Of a DNA stretch of 43,030 nt, positions 1 to 7,643 are shown piece by piece. The notes beneath the pieces were generated by a model that saw nothing but the letters and a program-made list of their open reading frames with translations, was not told where the DNA came from and did not search any database. The stretch covers positions 1-43,030 of the forward strand of contig JAUHQG010000071.1 in NCBI GenBank assembly GCA_030408475.1, read 5' to 3'. The DNA is from Candidatus Amphrikana amoebophyrae. Its GTDB lineage: Bacteria; Chlamydiota; Chlamydiia; Chlamydiales; JACRBE01. Each line of letters starts with the position of its first letter. Position 1 is the first letter of the stretch. The position numbers and the translations under genes were made by a program.

Positions 1-174
1 TAGTCGCTAAAGCTCCAATGATTCGCAGCTTTTGCTGCTCACCCCTTCGGGGCGGATTTCGCTTCACTTCATCCGTCTTAGTCACTAAAGCTCCAATGAT
101 TCGCAGCTTTTGCTGCTCACCCCTTCGGGGCGGATTTCGCTTCACTTCATCCGTCTTAGTCGCTAAAGCTCCAA
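1..174. repeat. 78-bp tandem repeat with hairpins, 2.2 copies
   Basis: Positions 1-78 and 79-156 are the same 78-bp unit with one visible difference (g at position 5, a at position 83). A third partial copy runs from 157 to about 174. Each unit holds two hairpins, GCAGC-TTTT-GCTGC and CCCC-TTC-GGGG, and is more GC-rich than the surroundings. The array may continue to the left of the window. Nothing in it looks coding. It could be a dispersed intergenic repeat, a terminator array downstream of the minus-strand gene at 218, or the edge of a larger repeat that breaks assemblies. Confidence 0.9.
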
Positions 175-217
175 ACAAACACTTAAGCAACTTATAATAA
201 ACGCACTATAAAATTAA

Positions 218-691
218 TCACATATCAACTAGCAAGTAAGTGACGGTTTTATTTTGAGGCTTCATCTCAATGGCTTGGTCATTTGAAGATAACTTATAAC
301 TCACTTGAAGCATATTTCCTTGAACACGATTGATATTAACTACGACATCTTTAGGAAATGGCTCTAAGACTGTAAAGCCAGTATTATAGGCTCCAGCAGG
401 AGGGTCTAATTTAACAAACAAATCAATACCACTAGGAAGAATATCATCTATATAAGCGACTATTTTCTTAGCATCTTCATTTGTCATTATAGAATAGAAG
501 GTGGAAAAATCATCTTTTTCATACCTTTTTTGCAGGCCATCTCGTTCTAAATAGAGGCAAATCTCTCCAATTGAGAAACTTAACTCATTTATTGGTCCCA
601 CTCCTATAGTGATAGATTGTCTAATATGATTAGAGCAAAACCCTAAGCTAAAAAAACCAAAAAAAACTAATGTAACTATCCACTTCCTCAT
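218..691 (-). CDS. Small secreted protein, paralogue 1 of a six-member family
   Basis: A 157-residue protein of unknown function. Residues 1-19 form a typical signal peptide (charged MRK, hydrophobic core, ending near GFCS), so it is exported. It shares the family pattern of the six genes at 218-3271: an early strand (ITIGVGPINELS), a central segment with a TN..AKKI motif, an LPSG turn followed by an L.P..G segment, and a C-terminal hydrophobic strand VTYLLVDM. The predominance of alternating beta-type residues suggests a small beta-sandwich. It diverges from the paralogue at 759, leaving a 67-bp promoter region. A copy of the TGTAAAGCC motif lies inside it at 371-379 (encoding GFT). I recognise no characterised family. 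Confidence 0.75.
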   Translation of the reverse strand: MRKWIVTLVFFGFFSLGFCSNHIRQSITIGVGPINELSFSIGEICLYLERDGLQKRYEKDDFSTFYSIMTNEDAKKIVAYIDDILPSGIDLFVKLDPPAGAYNTGFTVLEPFPKDVVVNINRVQGNMLQVSYKLSSNDQAIEMKPQNKTVTYLLVDM

Positions 692-758
692 AATTCACAT
701 TTTATTAAACACTGAAATTAATTAAAACAAATAATACTGGGTATGTTAATTAGTAATT

Positions 759-1220
759 ATGAAGATATTGTTATTATTAATGTTTTTTGCTCTACGGTTA
801 TATAGTGGAGAAGCAGTGCAAACAATACAGTTTTTAATTATTCCTGCTGAAGATATAGAAGTAGAAACGCAAGATATTGATTTTAATGTAAGTCCAACGA
901 GAGGGAAAAACGGATTGTCTAGCAAGATTATAGCTCCGTTACGTATAGCTATAAATGAAGTAAATAAGCCTAAAAAACTGACCGTATGCTTAAGTAAAAA
1001 ACTCCCTAAAGCGACAAAATTAATGATCCAACCTCTTAAAGGTCCTGGCACTCTATCGGGAATTGTTGACATATCATCAGAACTTCAAACCATTTTCAGC
1101 AATATAAACATGTGTTGTAAAGGCGATATTCTCCTAGAGTATACTTACGAAGTTTCACTAAAAGCTGGTGTCATACCTAAAACAGAAAATATCGTTATAT
1201 TTAATCTTGTTGATCATTAG
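759..1220 (+). CDS. Small secreted protein, paralogue 2, most diverged
   Basis: A 153-residue exported protein: signal peptide at residues 1-19 (MKILLLLMFFALRLYSGEA), then a beta-rich domain. It keeps the family landmarks in weakened form: the early strand with IPAEDIEVE, a KPKKLTVCL segment where others have KKITA.L, a KLPKATKL turn, and a terminal hydrophobic strand IVIFNLVDH. It is the most divergent member, has a CC pair near residues 118-119, and lacks the Ser/Thr-rich centre of paralogues 4-6. Its TAG stop directly abuts the stop of the convergent paralogue 3, with no base between them. The function is unknown; membership of the family rests on pattern similarity. Confidence 0.7.
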   Translation: MKILLLLMFFALRLYSGEAVQTIQFLIIPAEDIEVETQDIDFNVSPTRGKNGLSSKIIAPLRIAINEVNKPKKLTVCLSKKLPKATKLMIQPLKGPGTLSGIVDISSELQTIFSNINMCCKGDILLEYTYEVSLKAGVIPKTENIVIFNLVDH

Positions 1221-1682
1221 TTACATGCTAATTAAAGTGAAGTGAATTTCGCGACTTTGCTCAGGACCCACTTCAGCACCAAGCTCTGCTTCAAATTTAA
1301 AAGCAACAGGCAGGTTTAGCTTAATACCTCTATTGATGTTTTCCTTTAATATAGTAGGATTCATAGATAAACGATGATATTTTCCATCTATTCCAACTTT
1401 ACAATATATAAAACAATGATCTGGCAACCCATTATTTAATTGAGCCGTTATTTTCTGACCATCTACATTAGTTGTGATATTCATAGTAGTCGAGCTATCT
1501 ACTTTAGACCGGATAGGATTCAAACTAGATGGCTCCACTACGGTAAAAGGAGTAGGCCTACCTGATAGAGAGAGCTTACTGATTTTTTCAACGCTTAAGG
1601 ATACATTTTGGTTAGCTACATTGCCAGAAAAAGCATAACTCACTAATAACAAGCCTATTATAAGGAAAAACAACTTCTTCAT
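1221..1682 (-). CDS. Small secreted protein, paralogue 3
   Basis: A 153-residue exported protein. The start at 1682 is preferred over the longer frame (to 1781) because a strong purine-rich site (GGGGAGGGG) precedes it and the signal peptide MKKLFFLIIGLLLVSYAFSG starts exactly there; the longer form would also collide with the divergent gene at 1782. The mature part begins NVANQNVSLSVEKISKLSLSG and contains the family core SSTTMNITTN..GQKITAQL followed by an LP turn, and ends with IHFTLISM. Two Cys residues lie just after the turn (CFIYC). Divergent from paralogue 4 across about 100 bp. The function is unknown. Confidence 0.78.
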   Translation of the reverse strand: MKKLFFLIIGLLLVSYAFSGNVANQNVSLSVEKISKLSLSGRPTPFTVVEPSSLNPIRSKVDSSTTMNITTNVDGQKITAQLNNGLPDHCFIYCKVGIDGKYHRLSMNPTILKENINRGIKLNLPVAFKFEAELGAEVGPEQSREIHFTLISM

Positions 1683-1781
1683 GATCCCCTCCCCTCTATA
1701 TATATGGATAGCATAAATATTAAGACATTGCAAAGAAAAATGAACTTGAACTCGAATATAATTCAGTATAATCTGACCCAA

Positions 1782-2258
1782 ATGAATTCATACAAAAAAC
1801 TAATATTTATCACTTGCTTAACATTCTGTTCATTAGGATGTTGTGGAACTGACTTACATAATTTCACAATTCTAGTTCAGTGTATAGATGAGTTATCCCT
1901 AAATTCTTCTGGGAGTATAAACTTAACTGTCAATCAAGCTATGGCAGGGAGCGAGCCTCAATCTGCTGAAGACTCCACCAGTTATAATATTACTACTAAT
2001 CAAGATAATATGAAAATAACGGGAAGACTTTCAGATAGCATCCCTGCAGGATCATTTTTAGAAACCTCATTAGAGGCTCCATCGGGCGCATCTTCTACTG
2101 GTTATCAATCGCTTAGTACAACTGATGTTAATCTTGTGACAGCGATTTCAGAAGTTGCTGAAACAAATCTACCCCTAAATTTAAGATATACTTCTAAAGT
2201 CAGCGCCGGAACATCTAGAATAACTAGAGATATTATTTTTACACTTCAAGCAGAATAA
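1782..2258 (+). CDS. Small secreted protein, paralogue 4 (possible lipoprotein)
   Basis: A 159-residue exported protein. The frame is open from 1704, but the signal sequence MNSYKKLIFITCLTFCSLGC begins at 1782, so that start is chosen; no convincing ribosome-binding site precedes it, so the start is moderately certain. The SLGC at the end of the hydrophobic stretch could be a lipobox, which would make this a lipoprotein, unlike the other members. The mature domain has the family core AGSEPQSAEDSTSYNITTN, then KITGRL, an IPAGS turn, and a C-terminal IIFTLQAE strand. It shares the AGSEP segment with paralogue 5, so these two are the closest pair. Confidence 0.75.
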   Translation: MNSYKKLIFITCLTFCSLGCCGTDLHNFTILVQCIDELSLNSSGSINLTVNQAMAGSEPQSAEDSTSYNITTNQDNMKITGRLSDSIPAGSFLETSLEAPSGASSTGYQSLSTTDVNLVTAISEVAETNLPLNLRYTSKVSAGTSRITRDIIFTLQAE

Positions 2259-2315
2259 TATTGACACAAGTTTAATTGTGTTTTATTAGAAATGTTAAAC
2301 AAAAGTGATATTGAT

Positions 2316-2792
2316 ATGAGATATTTTATATTAACTACATCATTACTTGTGAATACATTGTTATTAGCTTCTAATGCAGCTGATCAACAAGTAACCCTCA
2401 ATGTAGGATCATTTGACAGCATATCAGTGCCATCGGGAGCTTTATCGCTTACTGTCTCTACTGCTACAGCGGGATCTGAACCAGAGAGCGCAACCACTAG
2501 TTCATCAATCACCTATTTATCAACGACAGCGAATGCTAAAAAAATCGTAGGAACGGTAGCCAGCTTACCCGCTAGTACAACTCTGGCTTTACAAGTAAAT
2601 CCAGTAGAGGGTTCGCATGGAACCTCAGCAGGCAGCGTTTCACTCTCGAGTAGTGCACAAGATTTACTAACTGCCATTCCTCAATTTACTTTAGGCGATT
2701 CTACAACAAGCTTTTCATTTACAGCTCCTGTTGCTGCTGGATCTTTTTCTGGTGCGAATGCAACTGTCACATTAACAATTCAAGCGAACTAA
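2316..2792 (+). CDS. Small secreted protein, paralogue 5
   Basis: A 158-residue exported protein, Ser/Thr/Ala-rich in the mature part. An upstream Met at 2292 is in frame, but the signal peptide MRYFILTTSLLVNTLLLASNA fits a start at 2316. The family pattern is clear: DQQVTLNVGSFDSISVPSG, then TAGSEPESAT, ANAKKIVGTV, a LPAST turn, L.VNP.EG, and the terminal VTLTIQAN strand. Low charge and high Ser/Thr are typical of surface-exposed beta-domains. It lies 2 bp upstream of paralogue 6, so the two are almost surely co-transcribed. A TGTAAAGCC copy (reverse) is at 2585-2593, encoding ALQ. The function is unknown. Confidence 0.78.
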   Translation: MRYFILTTSLLVNTLLLASNAADQQVTLNVGSFDSISVPSGALSLTVSTATAGSEPESATTSSSITYLSTTANAKKIVGTVASLPASTTLALQVNPVEGSHGTSAGSVSLSSSAQDLLTAIPQFTLGDSTTSFSFTAPVAAGSFSGANATVTLTIQAN

Positions 2793-2800
2793 GGATGAAA

Positions 2801-3271
2801 ATGAAAAAAGTAGCCATAATTTTTCTGCTCTGCTTAGCTACAACTGCTGGCTATTCAGCCACTAGTGCCAATCAAACAGTAGGTCTTACTGCGAGTGCAA
2901 TTAATGAATTAGCTGCATCTGGAAATGTAACGATTACATTAGGCGAAGATGACATAGCTTCTGGAAAGCTAAGTAAATCTGATTCAAGCACATCTCTTAG
3001 TGTGACTACCAACGATTCTAGCAAAAAGATAACAGCCGCTCTTGATACTAATTTAACTTTAGGATCTTTACTCCTCTCTCTCTCAAACTTAAGTTCAGGT
3101 TCAGGAAGTTCTAATGTAAGCTTAACTTCTGTAGCTCAAGATGTATATTCATCTTTATCAAAAGCAGTAGGCGCCAGCACACTAACTTATGATTTTGATC
3201 TCTTATTTAATAATTATGCGTCCATTTCATCACAAGTAAAGCAAGTGACTTTTACATTAACTGCTGAATAA
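2801..3271 (+). CDS. Small secreted protein, paralogue 6
   Basis: A 156-residue exported protein. Two in-frame ATGs lie at 2795 and 2801; the second is preferred because AAGG is then placed about 7 bases upstream. Signal peptide MKKVAIIFLLCLATTAGYSA, then ANQTVGLTASAINELAASG, the family core SSTSLSVTTNDSSKKITAAL, a turn, repeated LSNLSSGSGSS-type Ser-rich sequence, and the terminal VTFTLTAE strand. It follows paralogue 5 with almost no gap and precedes hemB by about 55 bp, so read-through into hemB is possible. The function is unknown; the six-gene cluster suggests a secreted or surface protein set arisen by duplication. Confidence 0.78.
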   Translation: MKKVAIIFLLCLATTAGYSATSANQTVGLTASAINELAASGNVTITLGEDDIASGKLSKSDSSTSLSVTTNDSSKKITAALDTNLTLGSLLLSLSNLSSGSGSSNVSLTSVAQDVYSSLSKAVGASTLTYDFDLLFNNYASISSQVKQVTFTLTAE

Positions 3272-3326
3272 TCTTTGCAAAAAATTAGTCATCTTACAAT
3301 ATATGGTTCCAAAAACTGGAGCTATC

Positions 3327-4301
3327 ATGTTAATTCGTCCCCGTCGTAACCGCAAAAACCCAATGATACGAGCTCTTATTCAAGAGAATCATCTCAATAT
3401 CCACGATATAATCGCCCCATTTTTTTTAATTGAAGGTGATGATAAGATAGAGCCTATTAAGTCTCTTCCAGGCATTTCTCGCTATACACTTGATAAACTC
3501 ATAGTTGAAGTTGCAAGTATTCACTCAAGAGGGATTCAATCAATAGCCATATTCCCCGCTCTTGAGCGTAATAAAAGATCTAAAGAAGCCAGCGAAGCAT
3601 TTAATGAAAATGGTCTCATTCCAAGTGCAATTAAACTACTTAAAAAACACTTTCCTAATCTCACAGTCATTACAGATATTGCTTTAGATCCATATACAGA
3701 TCATGGACATGATGGTCTTACTAGCGATGAGGGAGAAATTCTAAATGATGAAACCATAAAAGTGTTGGTTAAACAAGCGCTTGTTGCAGCCAAAGCAGGA
3801 GTTGATGCTGTTGCCCCTAGTGATATGATGGACGGCAGAATCAAAGCGATAAGATCTGCACTCGATTCTCATGGCTATGAAAATACCACTATAATTGCCT
3901 ATACAGCTAAATATGCCTCTGCTCTTTATGGACCCTTTCGCGATGCCATCAAAACTAAACTAGCTTTTGGTGATAAACTCACATATCAACTCAATCCTGC
4001 TAATATTAAAGAGGCTCTATTAGAAACCAAGTTAGATCAAGAAGAAGGCGCTGATATGCTGCTTGTAAAGCCAGCTACTTTTTATCTAGACGTTATAGCC
4101 AAAATGGCTCAAATTTCCCATATTCCTATTGGAGCATATCATGTTTCAGGAGAATATGCTATGGTTCAAGCTGCCGCCAGTCAAGGAATGCTGGACCTTC
4201 ATAAAACTTATCATGAAGCTCTTTTAAGTATTAAACGAGCTGGTGGAAGCTTTATCTTTACATACGCCTACAAAGAAATGCTTGAATTCTTGGGCCATTA
4301 A
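3327..4301 (+). CDS. hemB: Delta-aminolevulinic acid dehydratase (porphobilinogen synthase)
   Basis: Condenses two 5-aminolevulinate molecules to porphobilinogen in tetrapyrrole (haem) synthesis, in the cytosol. The start at 3327 (324 aa) is chosen because CTGGAG lies six bases upstream and the family start pattern RPRRNRK follows at once; the frame is open from 3303. Both active-site lysines are visible: AYTAKYAS (about K195) and LLVKPA (about K248, the Schiff-base lysine). The metal site reads LDPYTDHGHDG (about 120-130) instead of the Cys-rich zinc site, so this is the Asp-type, Mg-dependent class as in Pseudomonas. A palindromic terminator candidate follows at 4310-4332. Contains a TGTAAAGCC copy at 4074. 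Confidence 0.96.
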   Translation: MLIRPRRNRKNPMIRALIQENHLNIHDIIAPFFLIEGDDKIEPIKSLPGISRYTLDKLIVEVASIHSRGIQSIAIFPALERNKRSKEASEAFNENGLIPSAIKLLKKHFPNLTVITDIALDPYTDHGHDGLTSDEGEILNDETIKVLVKQALVAAKAGVDAVAPSDMMDGRIKAIRSALDSHGYENTTIIAYTAKYASALYGPFRDAIKTKLAFGDKLTYQLNPANIKEALLETKLDQEEGADMLLVKPATFYLDVIAKMAQISHIPIGAYHVSGEYAMVQAAASQGMLDLHKTYHEALLSIKRAGGSFIFTYAYKEMLEFLGH

Positions 4302-4309
4302 TAACTGAT

Positions 4310-4332
4310 GAATGTAAAGCCGCTTTACATTC
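4310..4332. terminator. Palindromic terminator between convergent hemB and kinase, built from the TGTAAAGCC motif
   Basis: Arms GAATGTAAAGC (4310-4320) and GCTTTACATTC (4322-4332) are perfect inverted complements around a single C. It sits between the ends of convergent genes, where a bidirectional terminator is expected, but has no long T-run. The flank after it, CAAACGCCTAACT, recurs after the similar palindrome at 20998-21018 and in changed form after the one at 41010-41036, so the repeated unit is longer than the hairpin. The layout resembles the paired uptake sequences that serve as terminators in Neisseria and Haemophilus. Confidence 0.7.
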
Positions 4333-4353
4333 AAACGCCTAACTCATTTATTA

Positions 4354-5496
4354 TTAACGCATATCGAATTTTGATAATTGCTCTTCTAGGGTAGAGACCA
4401 CCTCAGAAATTTTGGGGCGATCTTGAGGATTTTGAGCCATCATAGAATCGATAAGTTCATTTATTTTGATAGGACCAAAAATATCAGCAATCATCTTTTT
4501 AGACACTTCAGCCCACATATTTCTATCGGGAACTGAAGCTTGAATAACCATAATAATAAAGCGATTTCGAACAAGCATCATAATAGAGCCAAAGGCATAA
4601 ATATCACTACAGCGCGTTAATGTGTCCTCCACTTCTGGAGCCATGAGTAAAGGACCATTTCCTTGCATGGCTCTTGCCACGACATCACCCACTAAGTATG
4701 ATTCAAAATCGGCGACCACACCCGTATAGTATCCAGATTTTAATTTATAATAATAAATGTTACCAGGAGTAATGTCACCATGAACACCATATTGATGTAA
4801 AGCCAGAAGCCCTTTAGCAAATCCATGAAAAACTGAAAGGAAATTCTTAAGGAAGTTTATTGGAGCTTCCTTTGCAAGGTAATCCAAAACATGATAAAAT
4901 AACCGAATGATGGAGCCTTCATACGCAACCATTAAGTTAACTATTGCAAGCTCTATATTTTCATTATATTTTAAAAAAAGAGTATGGCTTTGTGCCACAT
5001 TGGGATTGTCCCGAAATACTCTCATAGTATAATATTCTCTAATGAGAAAACCTTGCGCAGAATCTTCATCAAACTCAAACTGCTCTAAATGTTTCTTATC
5101 AATAATAGGCGCTAGCTCAATAACATGCTCAACACGATTATCTTCATAAATTAATATCGCTTCAGAAACATTCTTACTACTTCCAATTATTTCATTTTCG
5201 TCTACGACTTTCGATCTTTTCCCTAAAGTGATAATGAACCAATCATTTTCTAAACAAATAAATGGCGCTATTTTCTGTGAATCAATTCGGGGGTGAGATT
5301 GTATCGCCATATCCCTTGAACTATCTTTGAGTAATAATTGCCGAATCTGAAATAAAGGGGCCAATTTTTCAATAGATATAGGGTTGTGAAGAGTTAATTG
5401 ATTGCATTTTGACCAAAGAGAAGGGCTAACTTCAACTTTTTGGTTTAACATCGAATTTATTTGATCTTCATCTAATAGCTGAACACGGCTCATCAT
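4354..5496 (-). CDS. Divergent eukaryotic-type Ser/Thr protein kinase-like protein
   Basis: A 380-residue protein with a kinase C-lobe. HGDITPGN at 239-246 matches the catalytic loop (Asp and Asn kept, HRD changed to HGD), DFE at 263-265 stands where DFG is usual, APEVE at about 286 and SDIYAFGS at 297-304 match the APE and subdomain IX motifs. I cannot see a clear glycine-rich loop in the N-lobe, and the first 100 residues look like another domain. No signal peptide or membrane segment is evident. It may be an active but unusual kinase or a pseudokinase. It follows the YjbH-like gene by 5 bp in an nqrA-led operon. A TGTAAAGCC copy lies at 4796-4804. Confidence 0.7.
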   Translation of the reverse strand: MMSRVQLLDEDQINSMLNQKVEVSPSLWSKCNQLTLHNPISIEKLAPLFQIRQLLLKDSSRDMAIQSHPRIDSQKIAPFICLENDWFIITLGKRSKVVDENEIIGSSKNVSEAILIYEDNRVEHVIELAPIIDKKHLEQFEFDEDSAQGFLIREYYTMRVFRDNPNVAQSHTLFLKYNENIELAIVNLMVAYEGSIIRLFYHVLDYLAKEAPINFLKNFLSVFHGFAKGLLALHQYGVHGDITPGNIYYYKLKSGYYTGVVADFESYLVGDVVARAMQGNGPLLMAPEVEDTLTRCSDIYAFGSIMMLVRNRFIIMVIQASVPDRNMWAEVSKKMIADIFGPIKINELIDSMMAQNPQDRPKISEVVSTLEEQLSKFDMR

Positions 5497-5501
5497 TTTC
5501 T

Positions 5502-7643
5502 TTAGTTATATATTCTTGCGCTATTAATGGTTGGATAAAGCGGCTTACCCGTTGCAGCAGTTGCTCCACTATCTCTTAACCAAAACGACATACCATATCC
5601 TATCTTAGCTCTTGAACTTTTATGCAAGAAAAAATCAAATGGCATGCTAAAAGCTATTCCTTTGTCGTGATAAACTTTATGATTTATTTTGTCATTGGCA
5701 TTTGTCAATGCATACCAAAAAGAGAATGTAAAGCCACTATCAAAATAACGAGTCAAAACAGCTTTTGCCCCACGATCGCGCGCTAAAAATTGTCCGATAC
5801 TCAATTTAATATCTAAATTTATTGGCTTTATATCATAATAAAGATCCAAAAAGTATTGAAGTCCTACAAATGGAACATAAGTGGGTGTAGTACCATCTAA
5901 CTTACGCACTTTGTATTGAAAACCTAGCCCTTCATATTCTCTTTTCATTACTGATGCTGCAGATAATCCGATAGCCCAATTTGATTCTATAGGATAGTAA
6001 AGAGCTTCGGTAGATAAACCAGCATACGCAGCCTCAAAATAGCCACCAGCTAATCGATAATACCACCCTTTACCAAAATTCCACCCCTTTTGCAAATATG
6101 CCTGTTCTAAAGTAACACTATTAGATTTATAATAATTCACAGAGTCTGAGCGCACATTAATAAGTTGAGAAGGATTATACACATCAATATCGCCTACATC
6201 AGCATTACTAGCCAAAATATTATACGCTAATTGAGTCTTATAATATAGAGTATCTAATATATAACCTTGGGGGCCCCCTATCAATCCCAAAGCATATTTA
6301 TACTTACCATTGGTACTACCAAAAAATGACAACATTCTCGGACGAACTAACATAGACCAAAGGGTTTTATCTCTTTTAAACAAAAGAGCTGAATCGTATT
6401 CATTTGGTTCAACGTCAAATTCTTCAGGAGGAGCCAAAATTTTCATTTCACTTTCACTTACTTCGCCCTTACTATATTTAAGTAAATCACGTGTTAAACA
6501 GGTATAGGTTTGTACGATTAAAGAACCTTCTTCTAATGCGACTGTTGTTTTATAAATATTATCAGGAACTAAAGCCGCTAAAACTGAAAATATCCTCTCT
6601 CTAGCATCGCGTGACATAAAATAACGCAAATTGATCAACCGTATCCAAAGAATTTTACGATCTTGCTCATCATATTCTAAATAAATACGCGCAACATTCA
6701 AACCTTGTTCACCAAGTGCTAGAGCTAATTCATACGCAATTTCTTCTTCGTTTCGAAGTGGGCCTAAAGGTTCGTGATTCAAGGGAGCGCTATATAACGG
6801 GGGGTTTTTAACTTTAGGAACCAACCCCTTTGATTGACCAAGATTATAGTAAATCCCTCCACTTGCCGACCAATTATTTCCCCTTAAACTTGAAACTTTT
6901 AACTGAACAGCATTAACTAGATCTAAGCTAAATCCAATATTCACTCTAGATTTTACTTCTCTTCCATCAGGATGCTCATCATCATTATTTTTATAATCAT
7001 TAGCATCATACTCAGCAAAAAAGGTAAGATCTTTTAATAAAAATGTATCGGAAAATCTCCAGGGCGTAAAAGCAACACCCCCAAAAAATCCATCTATTCT
7101 TCCATTTCCCCAGCCAAGCGTTGTCTCAAAATTCCAATCAGCTATCGGCAAAGTAGCCACAGTATAAAGAGAATAAAAACGACGTGACCCATAAAAGTCA
7201 TTAAAACCAACCGCCACATCTGGCAAAAGAAAGCTAAAGTAATTACCCGGGGAAAAAGAAAACTTTACATTCGCGGTTCTGTCCGCATCATCTCCAAATC
7301 CTTGAGCTCCAAAATTTTCTTCCGGTAAGTTAGAAAAGATTCGGTAGTTAACAGAGAGTTCTATCGGCTTATAAACTTGAAGGTTTGCTCCAAAAGCGTG
7401 ATAAGGGGGCACATAATTACCTCCTAAAAAAGATGTCCCCGATGGGTTAACACGTGCAGAAGGCATATTCAAATAGCCTATTATCATATCAGCATTATAG
7501 ATAGTAGGAAGTTGATCTTTTTGTCTGTCATCAATTTCTTGCGCTTTTTTCAAACTTGAAAAAAGCTGATCTAAAGAATTTTCATCCCCCTTCAATGCAA
7601 TTGAAGCAAATAAAAATAGGGAAAGAAAAGTGAACTTTTTCAT
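5502..7643 (-). CDS. YjbH-family outer membrane beta-barrel protein
   Basis: A 713-residue exported protein with signal peptide MKKFTFLSLFLFASIALKG. Residues about 50-200 match the YjbH family (exopolysaccharide-associated outer membrane lipoprotein-like barrels): a GYLNMPSAR segment, Y..F.NLPEE, GFGDDADRTANVKF, then VAVGFNDFYGSRRFYS and LGWG. The C-terminal half is rich in alternating aromatic and polar residues with repeated FWYAL/FSFWYAL-type strands, as in an outer membrane barrel. A polysaccharide export or assembly role is known for the family; here no polysaccharide genes are adjacent, so the substrate is unknown. It overlaps the end of nqrA by 4 bp (ATGA), so it is translationally coupled. 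Confidence 0.65.
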   Translation of the reverse strand: MKKFTFLSLFLFASIALKGDENSLDQLFSSLKKAQEIDDRQKDQLPTIYNADMIIGYLNMPSARVNPSGTSFLGGNYVPPYHAFGANLQVYKPIELSVNYRIFSNLPEENFGAQGFGDDADRTANVKFSFSPGNYFSFLLPDVAVGFNDFYGSRRFYSLYTVATLPIADWNFETTLGWGNGRIDGFFGGVAFTPWRFSDTFLLKDLTFFAEYDANDYKNNDDEHPDGREVKSRVNIGFSLDLVNAVQLKVSSLRGNNWSASGGIYYNLGQSKGLVPKVKNPPLYSAPLNHEPLGPLRNEEEIAYELALALGEQGLNVARIYLEYDEQDRKILWIRLINLRYFMSRDARERIFSVLAALVPDNIYKTTVALEEGSLIVQTYTCLTRDLLKYSKGEVSESEMKILAPPEEFDVEPNEYDSALLFKRDKTLWSMLVRPRMLSFFGSTNGKYKYALGLIGGPQGYILDTLYYKTQLAYNILASNADVGDIDVYNPSQLINVRSDSVNYYKSNSVTLEQAYLQKGWNFGKGWYYRLAGGYFEAAYAGLSTEALYYPIESNWAIGLSAASVMKREYEGLGFQYKVRKLDGTTPTYVPFVGLQYFLDLYYDIKPINLDIKLSIGQFLARDRGAKAVLTRYFDSGFTFSFWYALTNANDKINHKVYHDKGIAFSMPFDFFLHKSSRAKIGYGMSFWLRDSGATAATGKPLYPTINSARIYN

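Noticed and set aside
1..174. CRISPR array at the left edge
   Set aside because: The unit is 78 bp, copies are directly adjacent without unique spacers, and no cas genes are near.
746..1072. A 108-residue open frame on the minus strand opposite paralogue 2
   Set aside because: It lies wholly over the plus-strand gene at 759-1220, which has a signal peptide and family similarity; the opposite frame shows no recognisable features.
4354..5496. Kinase gene as a pseudogene
   Set aside because: The frame is intact over 380 codons, tightly coupled to its operon, and keeps the catalytic Asp, Asn and APE motifs despite DFE.
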